Made by a program: the position numbers and the translations under genes. The notes under the pieces are model-generated. The model made no database searches. It had not been told where the DNA came from and worked only from the letters and a program-made list of their open reading frames with translations. Source: CALLMM01 sp964429855 (GTDB lineage: Bacteria > Armatimonadota > Chthonomonadetes > Chthonomonadales > CAJBBX01). Taken from it: DNA of 64,000 nucleotides. The stretch spans positions 10,217 through 74,216 of the forward strand of contig CAYSDM010000017.1 of assembly GCA_964429855.1 (NCBI GenBank), in the 5' to 3' direction. Positions 7,479-15,581 of this stretch are shown one piece after another. How positions within the stretch are numbered: the first letter of the stretch is position 1; every line of letters starts with the position of its first letter.

Positions 7479-8207
7479 CTACAGATTGACGCTCTGAAGA
7501 CGGATGGTTCCGTTAATCCTCGTACCATCGGACAGCGTGAGATCCAGCGTTCCGCTGATGATCCCCACATCCGGCGCGATCCTCCCGCTGAGCAGCTTGA
7601 ACTGATTGAACCCCTCCTCCACCGCAAACAGTCTGGCAAGGAAGTCGCCCGCCGGAACCTGTGTCTGCTGACGCGGTCCCACCGCCTGCAGTTCAAAGCC
7701 TGCTGCCGGAGTAGCCAGGAACGGGTTGGCGTAGGTGACGGTGGTCCCGTCGGCGACCGGACTGGGCAGATAGAGAAACTTGAAAGGCGGGTTCGCCCCG
7801 GCAGGCACGAAACGGTCTCTGGTCTGATCGAAGGTGTTGCCGATCCAGTTATTGGTTCCGTGCACAAACAGTCCCAGATTCGACTGGCTGACATAGAGGC
7901 GCAGGTTAGCCCGCAGGGTGCGTCCGTCCAGCAGTTTCAGGTCGAAGGCGCGTTCAAGAATGTTCACGTCCTGGTTGTTAAGGTCTTTGAAGGTGGCGGA
8001 GAGCACCTCCAGGGTGAGAGTGCTGTTCGCCTGTACATTCTGCGTGCCGCCTCCCTGATCTGCGGGAAGCGTCACCGTTCCGGAGAACTGATAGACCCAC
8101 TTGGAACCGGCGCGATAGGTGAAGAGTTTATCGGTGGTCCCTTTGCCTCCGCCGCAGCCATAGAGCGCGACCACCAGAAGCAAGAGGGCGCAAGCGCGCT
8201 TGTACAA
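7479..8207 (-). CDS. Lipoprotein of unknown function
   Basis: 242 residues with a classic lipoprotein signal: 'MYKRACALLLLVVALYGCGG' with the lipobox Cys at 18. The mature part is beta-rich and starts 'FTYRAGSKWVYQFSGTVTL', an opening often seen in secreted proteins that measure or bind extracellular material, but no characterised family is recognisable. It is the last gene of a likely three-gene minus-strand unit (XRE-TPR regulator, lipoprotein, lipoprotein). Its start is 11 nt from the end of the preceding gene and preceded by AAGGAGGA. The strong terminator at 7416 follows. Confidence 0.8.
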   Translation of the reverse strand: MYKRACALLLLVVALYGCGGGKGTTDKLFTYRAGSKWVYQFSGTVTLPADQGGGTQNVQANSTLTLEVLSATFKDLNNQDVNILERAFDLKLLDGRTLRANLRLYVSQSNLGLFVHGTNNWIGNTFDQTRDRFVPAGANPPFKFLYLPSPVADGTTVTYANPFLATPAAGFELQAVGPRQQTQVPAGDFLARLFAVEEGFNQFKLLSGRIAPDVGIISGTLDLTLSDGTRINGTIRLQSVNL

Positions 8208-8218
8208 CGGAATCCTCC

Positions 8219-8875
8219 TTAGGGTATTACTTCAATATTCACGCCGACGGTCCGGTCGCCGATGCGCGCAAACAGCTTACTCTTACCCGTTCGCGTTGCG
8301 ACGAAGGTTCCATCGGGACTGAGCGTACCGGTCTCGTTTTGCAGCAGCAGAGACGGAGTGACGGCTATCGGCTGGTCATTCTGATCGTACACCGTTGCCT
8401 GGAATCGCACAGAATCACCCGCCTTGATTCTCGGATTATCGGGCGTCAACGCGACCCGCTTCACGGTCTGTAAATTAAAGCTGGAGGGCAGGATCGTCGC
8501 GATCATATACAGGTCTGTGTCCCTGGGAACCACGTAGTCCCAGGACCAGTCTCCACGCAGACTGCTGCCGACTGGCGGCGTAATGGAGCAGATGAAATAG
8601 CCGTCCGTCACCCTGCCGAAATCGAATCCGCCCTGCGCGTCGGTGTTCCGGTCGGAAGAAAACGACGCGACAGAGAGACGCACCTGCGCATTGGCCACCG
8701 CCTGAGATAGATTATCGGCGCGTGTCACGATTCCCCGCACACGCGAGGTTCCGATAGGCACACTGCCGCCGGTAATCCCCAGACCGCCGCAGCCGATCAC
8801 TGCGACTACCGCCATCGCCAGCAGGAGCAAGCCGCCTCGTCGCTGCCACTGCCTTCGCCGGACTCCCCTGATCAA
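8219..8875 (-). CDS. Lipoprotein with carboxypeptidase-regulatory-like and Ig-like domains
   Basis: 218 residues. The signal segment ends at 'VVAVIGCGG', a lipobox with Cys near 29. Residues 45-120 ('VRGIVTRADNLSQAVANAQVRLS... TDAQGGFDFGRVTDGYF') match the carboxypeptidase regulatory-like fold, with its repeated 'Val-X-Gly-X-Val' and 'Thr-Asp-X-X-Gly-X-Phe' pattern. Residues 140-218 ('VALTPDNPRIKAGDSVRFQATVYDQNDQPI... GTLSPDGTFVATRTGKSKLFA') resemble a bacterial Ig-like (Big) domain. It shares this two-domain plan with the N-terminus of the lipoprotein at 58233. Probably displayed at the cell surface. Gene spacing of 8 nt to the upstream regulator suggests an operon. Confidence 0.8.
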   Translation of the reverse strand: MIRGVRRRQWQRRGGLLLLAMAVVAVIGCGGLGITGGSVPIGTSRVRGIVTRADNLSQAVANAQVRLSVASFSSDRNTDAQGGFDFGRVTDGYFICSITPPVGSSLRGDWSWDYVVPRDTDLYMIATILPSSFNLQTVKRVALTPDNPRIKAGDSVRFQATVYDQNDQPIAVTPSLLLQNETGTLSPDGTFVATRTGKSKLFARIGDRTVGVNIEVIP

Positions 8876-8882
8876 CAGTCTC

Positions 8883-10664
8883 TCACTCCTCCGCTGCCAG
8901 CCTTGCAGCCAGCGGCAGCCACCCGGCTTGTTCGATAAATGCGGCAGCCTCCTCTGCGCGTCCTTCCGCCTTCATCCAGCGGGCGCACAGCAGATAGATA
9001 TCCTGACGCTCCCTATCTTCGAGGATGGTGTCCGTCATTCCTGCCTCGCGCACCTGATTTCGCAGTCCCTCCAGCATCGAGACCGCCTGATGGATCGCCT
9101 CCAGCGCCTGCGCGCGGTTCGGAGACGCGGCATTCGCCAGGACGCGCGCGCGCAAAACCTGCGCCCGCCACTGCTCCGGCAGAAGCTGAAGCTCCTGCGC
9201 CCGCGCCGCGCCCGCTTCGATCGCCGCCTGCGCCTCGGCGCTCTCTCCGGCTTCCAACAGAAACTCTCCCCGAAGCAGATAGGCCTGCGTCTCCAGATGG
9301 CGCGCTCCCAGCCGCTGCGCTGCATTCATGGCGCGTTCGATATACTCCGCCGCCTCCTGCAATTCGCTGGAGCGCAGACACAGACGCGCCAGACGCAGCC
9401 GCGCCTCCGCCTCGTAGAGCGCCAGACGCAGCGCCGAGGCGACGGCAAAGGTCTGATTGGCGTGGTATCGCGCCTCTACATCGCGTCCGGCGTTGCTGTA
9501 GGCGTCGGCAAGCGCCATCTGCGCAAAAAGCTCCGCGCGGCGGTCACCCAGCGAAAACGCCGAGGCGAGGGCGTCTTTCGCCTGCTGGATGGCGGAGTCA
9601 TAGTCGCCAAGCGCTGAGAGCGAGAGGGCAAGAATACCCCGCGAAAGAGCCTCTCGACTGCGGTCATTCAGAAAACGCGCCAACTGCGCGACGGCGGCGA
9701 GCGTCCGGTGCGCCAGGGACCAGCGTCCGAGCGCCAGCGCGCAGAATCCCAGGTTCAGCCGCGCCTCCATATACTGATCGCTGCTGCCCTGTCCCTCCGC
9801 ATCCTCCAGACAGCGCTGCGCGAGCTGCTCCGCGCTGAGGAAATCGCCGCAAGCCATATAGAGGTTTACGCGGTTGGCATTCACATAGAGCATTCCGCGC
9901 GCCGCCTCCTGCACATGGCCGCTCTCCTCCAGAAGGATCGCCGCTTCATCACAATGCTCCATCGCCTGCCGATAGTCCCCCAACTGCTCATAGACGGCAG
10001 CCAGCGAGACCGCGCCGGTCCAGCGGGCCGCCAGATGTTCGCTGCGGGCGACTCGCTCAAACTGCGTCCGCGCCTCGCTCATCCGCCCGACAGCCAGCAG
10101 CGCGTTGCCAAGCGCCTGGCGCGCATCGGCTTCCCGGGCGGTATCCTCCAGACCGGAAAACAGGTCGGCGGCGCGCAAGAGGCTTTCGACTGCCCGGCTC
10201 GACTCGCCCAGATGAATGCGCGCCTTGCCCTGCCGGAGCAGCGCCCTTGCCTCCGTCGGGGTATCGTCCATCTGGGAGGCAAGAGAGACGATTCGTTCAC
10301 AGGTTGAGACCAGCGCATCCCAGTCCGGGGGCATCTCTTGCGCCTGCGCCAGCTCTTCCAACTGCTGGATGCGCTCTGTCAGACGATTGCGCGGATCGTC
10401 GCGTTCGGAGGGGCGACGCCCTTCGCGCTCCTCCTCTGAGCCGTCCTCTGCATAGAAGGCGACCAGAGAGACGCCGGTTTCAGCCGCGATCTGCTGCAGC
10501 CGATCCGGCTGCGCCAGCGTCGTGCCGGAAAGATACTGATAGATCAGCGCGCGGGAGCAGCCAATACGATTTGCCAGTTCCTCAACCGAGAGACCGGCAC
10601 GTTCGACCGCTTTCTGAATGCGCTGTCCCTGCTCGCGCCGTCCCTGTCGGGTGCTCAGGTCCAT
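8883..10664 (-). CDS. XRE-type HTH regulator with TPR array
   Basis: 593 residues from the chosen ATG (complement of 10662-10664). The N-terminus is an XRE/Cro helix-turn-helix ('VEELANRIGCSRALIYQYLSG', about 24-44), followed by an acidic linker and then about ten TPR-like helical hairpins rich in Ala, Leu and Arg to the end. Such proteins read a peptide or protein signal through the TPRs and act on transcription. An in-frame ATG 30 codons upstream (10754) is unlikely, because it lies inside the promoter -10 box described separately. The chosen start has GGAG 9 nt before it. It heads a minus-strand unit with two lipoproteins, so it may regulate envelope proteins. Confidence 0.88.
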   Translation of the reverse strand: MDLSTRQGRREQGQRIQKAVERAGLSVEELANRIGCSRALIYQYLSGTTLAQPDRLQQIAAETGVSLVAFYAEDGSEEEREGRRPSERDDPRNRLTERIQQLEELAQAQEMPPDWDALVSTCERIVSLASQMDDTPTEARALLRQGKARIHLGESSRAVESLLRAADLFSGLEDTAREADARQALGNALLAVGRMSEARTQFERVARSEHLAARWTGAVSLAAVYEQLGDYRQAMEHCDEAAILLEESGHVQEAARGMLYVNANRVNLYMACGDFLSAEQLAQRCLEDAEGQGSSDQYMEARLNLGFCALALGRWSLAHRTLAAVAQLARFLNDRSREALSRGILALSLSALGDYDSAIQQAKDALASAFSLGDRRAELFAQMALADAYSNAGRDVEARYHANQTFAVASALRLALYEAEARLRLARLCLRSSELQEAAEYIERAMNAAQRLGARHLETQAYLLRGEFLLEAGESAEAQAAIEAGAARAQELQLLPEQWRAQVLRARVLANAASPNRAQALEAIHQAVSMLEGLRNQVREAGMTDTILEDRERQDIYLLCARWMKAEGRAEEAAAFIEQAGWLPLAARLAAEE

Positions 10665-10749
10665 AGGTAATCGCTCCGCATCCGCGGGAGGAGGAAATAA
10701 AAAAAGAGCGAGAGTTCCCGCTGGTTTAATGCTGAAAAAAACTTCTTTC

Positions 10750-10779
10750 ATCATAGCATTCGCTGTATTCCTTAGTCAA
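10750..10779 (-). promoter_or_regulatory. Promoter of the XRE-TPR gene
   Basis: On the minus strand TTGACT (complement of 10774-10779) and TATGAT (complement of 10750-10755) are 18 nt apart. The -10 box contains the upstream ATG-ATG of the longest ORF, which rules that start out in favour of 10664. Confidence 0.65.
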
Positions 10780-10889
10780 GCAATATTCTAGTTTCGCTTG
10801 ACATCTTTCCGGTCAGTCAAGGCCGCATAGACAGATTTACCGAACGCAAACGAAATGTATTTCGCGCTTTTTTCATCTAAAAAAACGAT

Positions 10890-10918
10890 TTGCAATCTTC
10901 AGGGAAGAGTGGTATAGT
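10890..10918 (+). promoter_or_regulatory. Promoter of the RRM protein gene
   Basis: TTGCAA (10890-10895), 17-nt spacer, TATAGT (10913-10918). The 420-bp gap between 10664 and 11085 holds this and the divergent XRE promoter. No other gene is seen in it. Confidence 0.65.
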
Positions 10919-10924
10919 GAGTGA

Positions 10925-11084
10925 ATGGCAGCAGAAGGGCTGCGGTTCGGTGTTCGTACGCTGTGTGGGTTCGATTCGGGGTTTTCGCGTCTTAGTGGGG
11001 CGCCTGGCTGCGTCCGATCCTTCCCGTAGGCACCGGAGTGTACAGGAGGGCAACGGCTCTCCAGAAAGGAACGAGCAGAAGAAG
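10925..11084 (+). other. Long 5' leader of the RNA-binding protein mRNA
   Basis: If transcription starts near 10925, the mRNA carries about 160 untranslated bases, GC-rich in the middle (10990-11060), with several possible stems and GA-rich stretches before the ATG. Such leaders are common on cold-shock RNA-binding protein genes, where they control translation. This is inference; no known riboswitch pattern is recognised. Confidence 0.4.
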
Positions 11085-11444
11085 ATGTCTGAGTTGGCAA
11101 CGTTATATGTAGGGGGACTCCCCTACTCGACCGACTCTGAAGAGTTGCGTGAGCTATTTACAGCGTACGGGCCTGTTTCGGATGCGCGCATCGTTGAGGG
11201 GAAGGGTTTCGGTTTCGTAGATATTCCGGCGGAACAGATGCAGGCGGCGATTGACGGCACAAACGGCATGATGTTTCGTGGCCGCACGTTGACGGTGAAT
11301 CAGGCGCGTCCGCGCACGGAGCGCCCGCGCTCCTTTGGCGGTGGCGGTGGCGGCGGTGGTCGCGGCGGCTATGGCGGTGGCGGCGGCGGCGGTCGCGGCG
11401 GCTATGGCGGTGGCGGCGACCGACGCGGCGATCGGCGCTATTGA
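11085..11444 (+). CDS. Glycine-rich RNA-binding protein (RRM + RGG)
   Basis: 119 residues. One RRM domain occupies 5-80, with RNP2 'LYVGGL' and RNP1 'GKGFGFVDI', the aromatic residues that stack on RNA. It is followed by a glycine-rich tail with repeated 'GGRGGYGG' units, an RGG-like box. Bacterial proteins of this type bind RNA and are often cold-induced chaperones. The ATG at 11085 is used because it opens directly onto the RRM. Upstream is a 160-nt leader. The tail is coded by imperfect tandem repeats of GGC/GGT triplets, prone to slippage. A hairpin at 11522 closes the gene. Confidence 0.92.
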   Translation: MSELATLYVGGLPYSTDSEELRELFTAYGPVSDARIVEGKGFGFVDIPAEQMQAAIDGTNGMMFRGRTLTVNQARPRTERPRSFGGGGGGGGRGGYGGGGGGGRGGYGGGGDRRGDRRY

Positions 11445-11521
11445 TGCGATGTCGCAGGAGCAATTCCTGCAGAACAATCTCGTATCCCCTGTGGTCTGAT
11501 CAGGAATACACAATCCGGGGC

Positions 11522-11563
11522 ATGAAATACGGAACGGGATTTCAGTCCTGTTCCGTATTTCAT
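11522..11563 (+). terminator. Terminator-like hairpin after the RRM gene
   Basis: A 14-bp perfect stem (11522-11535 with 11550-11563), extendable by four pairs with a wobble. The 3' arm is T-rich, but no long T run follows it. Confidence 0.7.
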
Positions 11564-11616
11564 TAATGATTTGAATCATCGCCTCCTCTCCCTCTCTTTC
11601 CATTCAGGAGAAGATC

Positions 11617-11811
11617 ATGTTCGATGGTTTTGGGCCCGGACAACTGGCGGTTGTACTGTTGATTATTCTGATTGTCTTCGGCGGCAGCAAGATACCGGAG
11701 ATCATGCGGGGACTGGGTTCTGGCATCCGACAGATGAAGAAGGCGATGCATGATATCCAGTCCGAGGATGATCCGCTGCAGGACGATCCGACCTCTTCGA
11801 GGAAGCCTTGA
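11617..11811 (+). CDS. tatA: Twin-arginine translocase subunit TatA/TatE
   Basis: 64 residues with the standard TatA plan: a short periplasmic N-terminus, one membrane helix ('LAVVLLIILIVFG', about 10-22), the hinge 'FGGSKIPE' with the invariant Phe-Gly, an amphipathic helix ('IMRGLGSGIRQMKKAM') and an acidic, flexible tail. It forms the variable pore that exports folded proteins bearing twin-Arg signals. An AGGAGA ribosome site precedes the ATG. The stop overlaps the next start (TGATG), so it is translationally coupled to the antiporter, an unusual partner. No tatB or tatC is present in the window. Confidence 0.93.
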   Translation: MFDGFGPGQLAVVLLIILIVFGGSKIPEIMRGLGSGIRQMKKAMHDIQSEDDPLQDDPTSSRKP

Positions 11812-12749
11812 TGCCCGACGCGCTGTACCTCCTGCTGGGTCTGCTCTGTGCAGGCATCGGCGGCGAGCTATTCATTCGCGGAACCGTTGGTCTGGCGAAG
11901 TGGGCGCGTATTCCCTCCGGCATTATCGGGGCGACCATTGCCGCCTTTGCCACCTCCAGCCCGGAACTCTCCGTCTCCATCAACGCCGCCACTGCAGGCA
12001 ATCCGCAGATCGCGCTGGGAGACGCGCTGGGCAGCAACGTGGTGAATGTCGGGCTGACCCTCGGACTGGCGCTGCTCTTTGGCGGCATTCAGGCAACCCG
12101 CGACAGCATCCGCCGCGATTTTCCGGTGGCGCTGATCGCTCCGATGGTGCTGGGCATCATGGCGGTAGACGGAAAACTGTCCCGTCTGGACGCCCTGCTG
12201 ATGCTGGGTCTCTTTTTCGCCTGGCTGATTGCCGCGACGCTGGAGGCGAAGCGGCAGCGCAGCGCCGCCGAGGATACGCTGGGTGAGCAGAGCCATCCCA
12301 GCGCGCTGGCGCAGGCGGTCATTGGGCTGGGGCTGCTGGTGCTGGCAGGACGCCTGATCGTGGTAGGCGCGAAGGGCATCGGCGCGCGTCTCGGAATGGA
12401 CCCCTTCATCGTCGGCGCAACGATGGTCGCCGTCGGCACCTCCATCCCGGAACTGGCGACCACGATCATTTCCCGTCTGCGCGGACATGAGGAGATCGGC
12501 CTGGGCACAATTGTCGGCAGCAATATCTTCAACGGGCTTTTCATTATCGGGGTCGCGTCGGCTATCCACCCGATCGCCCTCTCCTGGCGAGAGGTGGCTT
12601 CCGGTCTGCTCTTCGGTATCCTGCTGCTGGCGCTGGTCTTCCCCAATCGGCACGGTTTTATTGAGCGTCGCCGGGGCGCGTTGCTGCTGGCGCTCTATGT
12701 TATCTATGTCTTCATCATGATCCAGTTTCGCCCGGAATCCGCCTCATAA
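11811..12749 (+). CDS. Sodium/calcium exchanger-type antiporter (CaCA family)
   Basis: 312 residues, about ten membrane helices. The two alpha repeats are visible: 'AFATSSPELSVSI' with 'GDALGSNVVNVGL' (about 45-85), and 'AVGTSIPELATTI' with 'GTIVGSNIFNGLFI' (about 205-245). The Ser-Pro-Glu / Ile-Pro-Glu and Gly-Ser-Asn motifs supply the ion-binding Glu and Asn residues in characterised relatives. It exchanges Ca2+ (or K+) for Na+ or H+ across the inner membrane. Start: ATG at 11811, overlapping the tatA stop by one base. The TTG at 11808 is in frame but less likely. Confidence 0.9.
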   Translation: MPDALYLLLGLLCAGIGGELFIRGTVGLAKWARIPSGIIGATIAAFATSSPELSVSINAATAGNPQIALGDALGSNVVNVGLTLGLALLFGGIQATRDSIRRDFPVALIAPMVLGIMAVDGKLSRLDALLMLGLFFAWLIAATLEAKRQRSAAEDTLGEQSHPSALAQAVIGLGLLVLAGRLIVVGAKGIGARLGMDPFIVGATMVAVGTSIPELATTIISRLRGHEEIGLGTIVGSNIFNGLFIIGVASAIHPIALSWREVASGLLFGILLLALVFPNRHGFIERRRGALLLALYVIYVFIMIQFRPESAS

Positions 12750-12824
12750 CTCCCTTCTCTCTGCGCGCTCTTAACGCATAAAACGCTTCACTTAAAAAAT
12801 TTTAATAAATTTTCTCCCGCCCCC

Positions 12825-12853
12825 TTGACAAACATACGCGCTTCCTTTATTGT
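12825..12853 (+). promoter_or_regulatory. Promoter of prepilin cassette 1
   Basis: TTGACA (12825-12830), 17-nt spacer, TATTGT (12848-12853), preceded by A/T tracts (12792-12813) that may act as an UP element. TTGCTAACTAATAA at 12853-12866 resembles, with a gap, the reverse complement of the LacI-type operator at 4561; this match is weak. The leader to the ATG at 13044 is about 180 nt; no gene is seen in the 294-bp gap. Confidence 0.7.
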
Positions 12854-13043
12854 TGCTAACTAATAAACGACGATTCTCGAATTACGGACTTAGTCTGTAT
12901 AAGAGGCCTTTTCGGAGCGCACTGACATACTGTGTCCCGTCCTCGTGCGACATTTTCGCAGCGAAGATAAACATGCGTTTTCCCTCGTCCATCTCATTCA
13001 TCCGATGGGATATTCCATAAACTAGGAGGAAAGAAAGGAAAAG

Positions 13044-13898
13044 ATGCTCAGATCAAGATCACGCGATTCCGCCTTCACGCTGATCGAGCTGCTCGTTGTC
13101 ATCGCCATCATAGCGATCCTCGCAGCTATTCTCTTCCCTGTCTTCGCTCAGGCGCGCGAACGCGCCCGCATGGTCTCCTGCCTGTCCAACATGAAGCAGC
13201 TCGGTCTTTCGCTGCGCATGTACTGCCAGGACTACGACGAGACCCATGTGATGCCCCGCTTCCGCGACTTCGACTACGTCTGGAAAAACGCCGTCATCCC
13301 CTACATCAAGAACAAGCAGATCTTCGCCTGCCCATCCAACCCCCGCTCTGTGCTGACGCCCGGCTCGCGCACCGATCCCAACTTACCCAACGGACAGGGC
13401 GAGGGATGGTGGTTTGAACCGGATCGGATTATGCCGATCGGCTACGGCATCAACACGACGGATGTGACCTGGATACCGGCAAACTGGGCGGAGGATCCGG
13501 GCGTCTCCTCGTGGGTAAGTTTCCGCCCGCTGCGTGACGCCTTCCTGTCGCGTCCTGGCGACACCATCGCGATCGCGGAGAACACCTGGGGCGCGATTGA
13601 CGTGCATGCCAAGTGGCCCTGGAACGACCAGGAGGGCTGCAACGATAATATGCATGACGGTCTGTTTACGCACTTCGGCTCCTGGCCCCGCGGCAACCCG
13701 CCCGGACCGGCAAACTTCATCTACTGGGACGGCCACGCCAAGAGCAACCGTTACAGCCAGGTCTCCTATCCCAACAACCGCCCGGGAGAGGGTCTCTGGA
13801 TGTCTGACCGCGACCCGGAGATGGGCATAACCCGGGACTTTGTCTACCCGTGGGGATGGAACGTCGGACGATTTACCGGTCCCTGTCCGACACTGTAA
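13044..13898 (+). CDS. Prepilin-type protein (DUF1559), cassette 1
   Basis: 284 residues. The prepilin cleavage and methylation motif 'SAFTLIELLVVIAI' is near residue 10 with Glu at +5, followed by the hydrophobic helix, 'LFPVFAQARERAR' and 'MVSCLSNMKQLG'. The C-terminal 'FIYWDGHAK' is the equivalent of the H-X9-DG tail, but the spacing between His and Asp-Gly is longer than nine. As in the first prepilin, Ala occupies the -1 position. AGGAGGAAAGAAAGG just before the ATG gives a very strong ribosome site, and a hairpin right after the stop suggests it is made in excess over downstream genes. Likely a pilus or surface pseudopilin. First gene of cassette 1. Confidence 0.88.
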   Translation: MLRSRSRDSAFTLIELLVVIAIIAILAAILFPVFAQARERARMVSCLSNMKQLGLSLRMYCQDYDETHVMPRFRDFDYVWKNAVIPYIKNKQIFACPSNPRSVLTPGSRTDPNLPNGQGEGWWFEPDRIMPIGYGINTTDVTWIPANWAEDPGVSSWVSFRPLRDAFLSRPGDTIAIAENTWGAIDVHAKWPWNDQEGCNDNMHDGLFTHFGSWPRGNPPGPANFIYWDGHAKSNRYSQVSYPNNRPGEGLWMSDRDPEMGITRDFVYPWGWNVGRFTGPCPTL

Positions 13899-13940
13899 AT
13901 ACGCTGAGTTTCAGCGCGTCCTTTGCGCGCTCCCAGCTTC

Positions 13941-13984
13941 TGCGCCGATGCAGAGCGAACGAAGCGTTTCTCTGCACCGGCGCA
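13941..13984 (+). terminator. Attenuating hairpin after prepilin, cassette 1
   Basis: A 15-bp stem with one mismatch (13941-13955 with 13970-13984), loop of 14 nt, followed by a pyrimidine-rich TTTCCTCCTATTTT stretch. It lies between the prepilin and the small membrane protein. No promoter is evident after it, so partial read-through would feed the TPR-CRTAC genes. Confidence 0.6.
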
Positions 13985-14056
13985 TTTCCTCCTATTTTCA
14001 TGGATGAGCTTGTAGGATGCAAATGCGGCTACCAGCTCAAGGCGGAGTAAAAATAA

Positions 14057-14290
14057 ATGAAGCAGAAACTACCCCTGCCGATAGTGCTTATCGTGATCGT
14101 CTGCGTCGTAGCGGCTGCCGGCGCGCTTCTCTACCGAAGCTACACCGCGCCGACCGCCGACCCCAATGCCAGATCGCAGCATGTACGCCCTCCCGACCCG
14201 ATGATGAAGAAGCCTGACTTTAGCAGCATGAGCAAGGAAGAGAAAGAGAAGTTCAAACAGGGTCCGATGGGCGGAGCCATACCCCGCTAG
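14057..14290 (+). CDS. Small single-pass membrane protein, cassette 1
   Basis: 77 residues: start 'MKQKLPLPIVLIVIVCVVAAAG' (one membrane helix), then a hydrophilic tail with Pro-rich and Lys/Glu-rich stretches ('MSKEEKEKFKQGPMGG'). The beginning 'MKQK', the single helix and the size match the protein at 24243 next to the prepilin of cassette 2, so the two appear to be functional counterparts. The tail resembles the charged C-terminus of the lipoprotein at 6680. A purine-rich GGCGGAG lies about 11 nt before the ATG. Function unknown; possibly a helper for prepilin export or assembly. Confidence 0.7.
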   Translation: MKQKLPLPIVLIVIVCVVAAAGALLYRSYTAPTADPNARSQHVRPPDPMMKKPDFSSMSKEEKEKFKQGPMGGAIPR

Positions 14291-14342
14291 CTCTCTCTAT
14301 CTCGCCAGTGTCCACGCAATTCTGATCATCCCCGGTCTGCCG

Positions 14343-15581
14343 ATGATACGTTCGCACCCCGTAAAAAGTGTCCGCAGGCGACGCTGGATCACCCGGCGCG
14401 CCGCCGCATGGCTGGTTGTCCTTGCGGCGGCCGCCGCATGGCTGGGCGTCCTCTACCGGGTTCATCGTACAGAGGCGGAGATTCGGCATCTGCTCGCCGG
14501 CATGGAGTATGCCCGCCAGGGACAGGCGAAGGCGGCAGAACGGGAGTGGCTCGCCGTCGTCCAGCGTAACCCCAACCATCGCGACGCCTGGGAGCTGCTG
14601 GGGGAGCTTTACTTCTCCGCGCAGATATGGCCCAACGCCGCGCACGCTTTTCAAAACCTTCTGCGCATCGCGCCGCAGACCCCGGCCGCGCACGCCCGCC
14701 TTGCCGCCTCCCTGCTGTGCGCCGGCGATGAACGCGGCGCCTTTGAACAGGCGAAACAGGAGCTGCAGCGCAACCCGGACGACCTCTCCTCGCTGGCGAT
14801 CTGCGTCTACGTGCTCTCGTATATGGGCGACGATAAGCAGCTGCTGGAGTACCTGCGCCGGCTGGAGCGGCTGCAGCCCGACGACCTCGAGTTTTTGACG
14901 ATGCTTGCGGAGGTTCTTGCCTCCAAACGCCGCCACGATGAGGCGCGCCCTATTCTCGACCGGATTCTACAACTGGATCCTGACAACGCGCAGGCGCTGT
15001 CCATGCGGGGCTTTGGGTGGTTTGAACAGAACCCCGATGCGCAGAGCTTTGCGCGCGCAGAAGCGGACTTGCTGCAGGCTCTTCGTATCAATCCCCTGAT
15101 ACCCTTTGCCCGATATGGTCTAGGACGCCTCTATCAGCGCATGGGACGCCACGACCGCGCCATATTCCAACTGGAGCAGGCGGCGAAGCTGGTGCCCGAT
15201 AAATCGGATGTGTTCTTCGCGCTGGCCTCCTCCTATCAGGCGGTTGGCAACGAGAAGAAGGCGGAGATGGCGCGACAGCGTTTCCAGCAGCTGCGCTCCG
15301 ATGCGGAGCGCGAAAGCCGGCTGGAGAAGCGGTGCGCCGCTGATCCCAACAACTTCGATCTACACCTGGAGATGGGAGATCTGACCCTGAGGCGGGGCGA
15401 CGCGCGTAAAGCCCGCTACTACCTCAACCGCGCCGCCGCGCTGAAGCCGGACGACCCGCGCCCGCAAAAGGCGCTGGAGGAGTTTGAGAAGCGTTTTGGC
15501 GCGCTCAATCCCCAGCAGACCATCCAATCGCGCATCATGCAGAGCGCTCCGCGCACGCCGGAGCCGACGGTTAAGCCATGA
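14343..15581 (+). CDS. Membrane-anchored TPR protein, cassette 1
   Basis: 412 residues. A basic N-terminus and one membrane helix ('AAAWLVVLAAAAAWLGVLY', about 22-40) anchor a TPR array of about nine repeats facing the periplasm (for example 'GLGRLYQRMGRHDRAIFQLEQAAKLVP', about residues 258-285). TPRs act as scaffolds for protein complexes. No enzymatic motif is seen. The stop overlaps the next start by 4 nt (ATGA), so translation is coupled to the TPR lipoprotein. The ATG at 14343 has no convincing ribosome site. The membrane helix contains an internal near-duplication of 'AAAWL.VL'. Confidence 0.85.
   Translation: MIRSHPVKSVRRRRWITRRAAAWLVVLAAAAAWLGVLYRVHRTEAEIRHLLAGMEYARQGQAKAAEREWLAVVQRNPNHRDAWELLGELYFSAQIWPNAAHAFQNLLRIAPQTPAAHARLAASLLCAGDERGAFEQAKQELQRNPDDLSSLAICVYVLSYMGDDKQLLEYLRRLERLQPDDLEFLTMLAEVLASKRRHDEARPILDRILQLDPDNAQALSMRGFGWFEQNPDAQSFARAEADLLQALRINPLIPFARYGLGRLYQRMGRHDRAIFQLEQAAKLVPDKSDVFFALASSYQAVGNEKKAEMARQRFQQLRSDAERESRLEKRCAADPNNFDLHLEMGDLTLRRGDARKARYYLNRAAALKPDDPRPQKALEEFEKRFGALNPQQTIQSRIMQSAPRTPEPTVKP

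Noticed and set aside
8928..9838. Long plus-strand ORFs opposite the TPR regulator
   Set aside because: Pro/Arg/Ala-rich shadow composition with no start signals; the TPR repeats are in the minus-strand frame.
10950..11010. GGTTCGATTC resembling a tRNA T-loop
   Set aside because: Flanking bases do not pair as a T-stem and no acceptor or anticodon arm is found; it belongs to the leader of the RRM gene.
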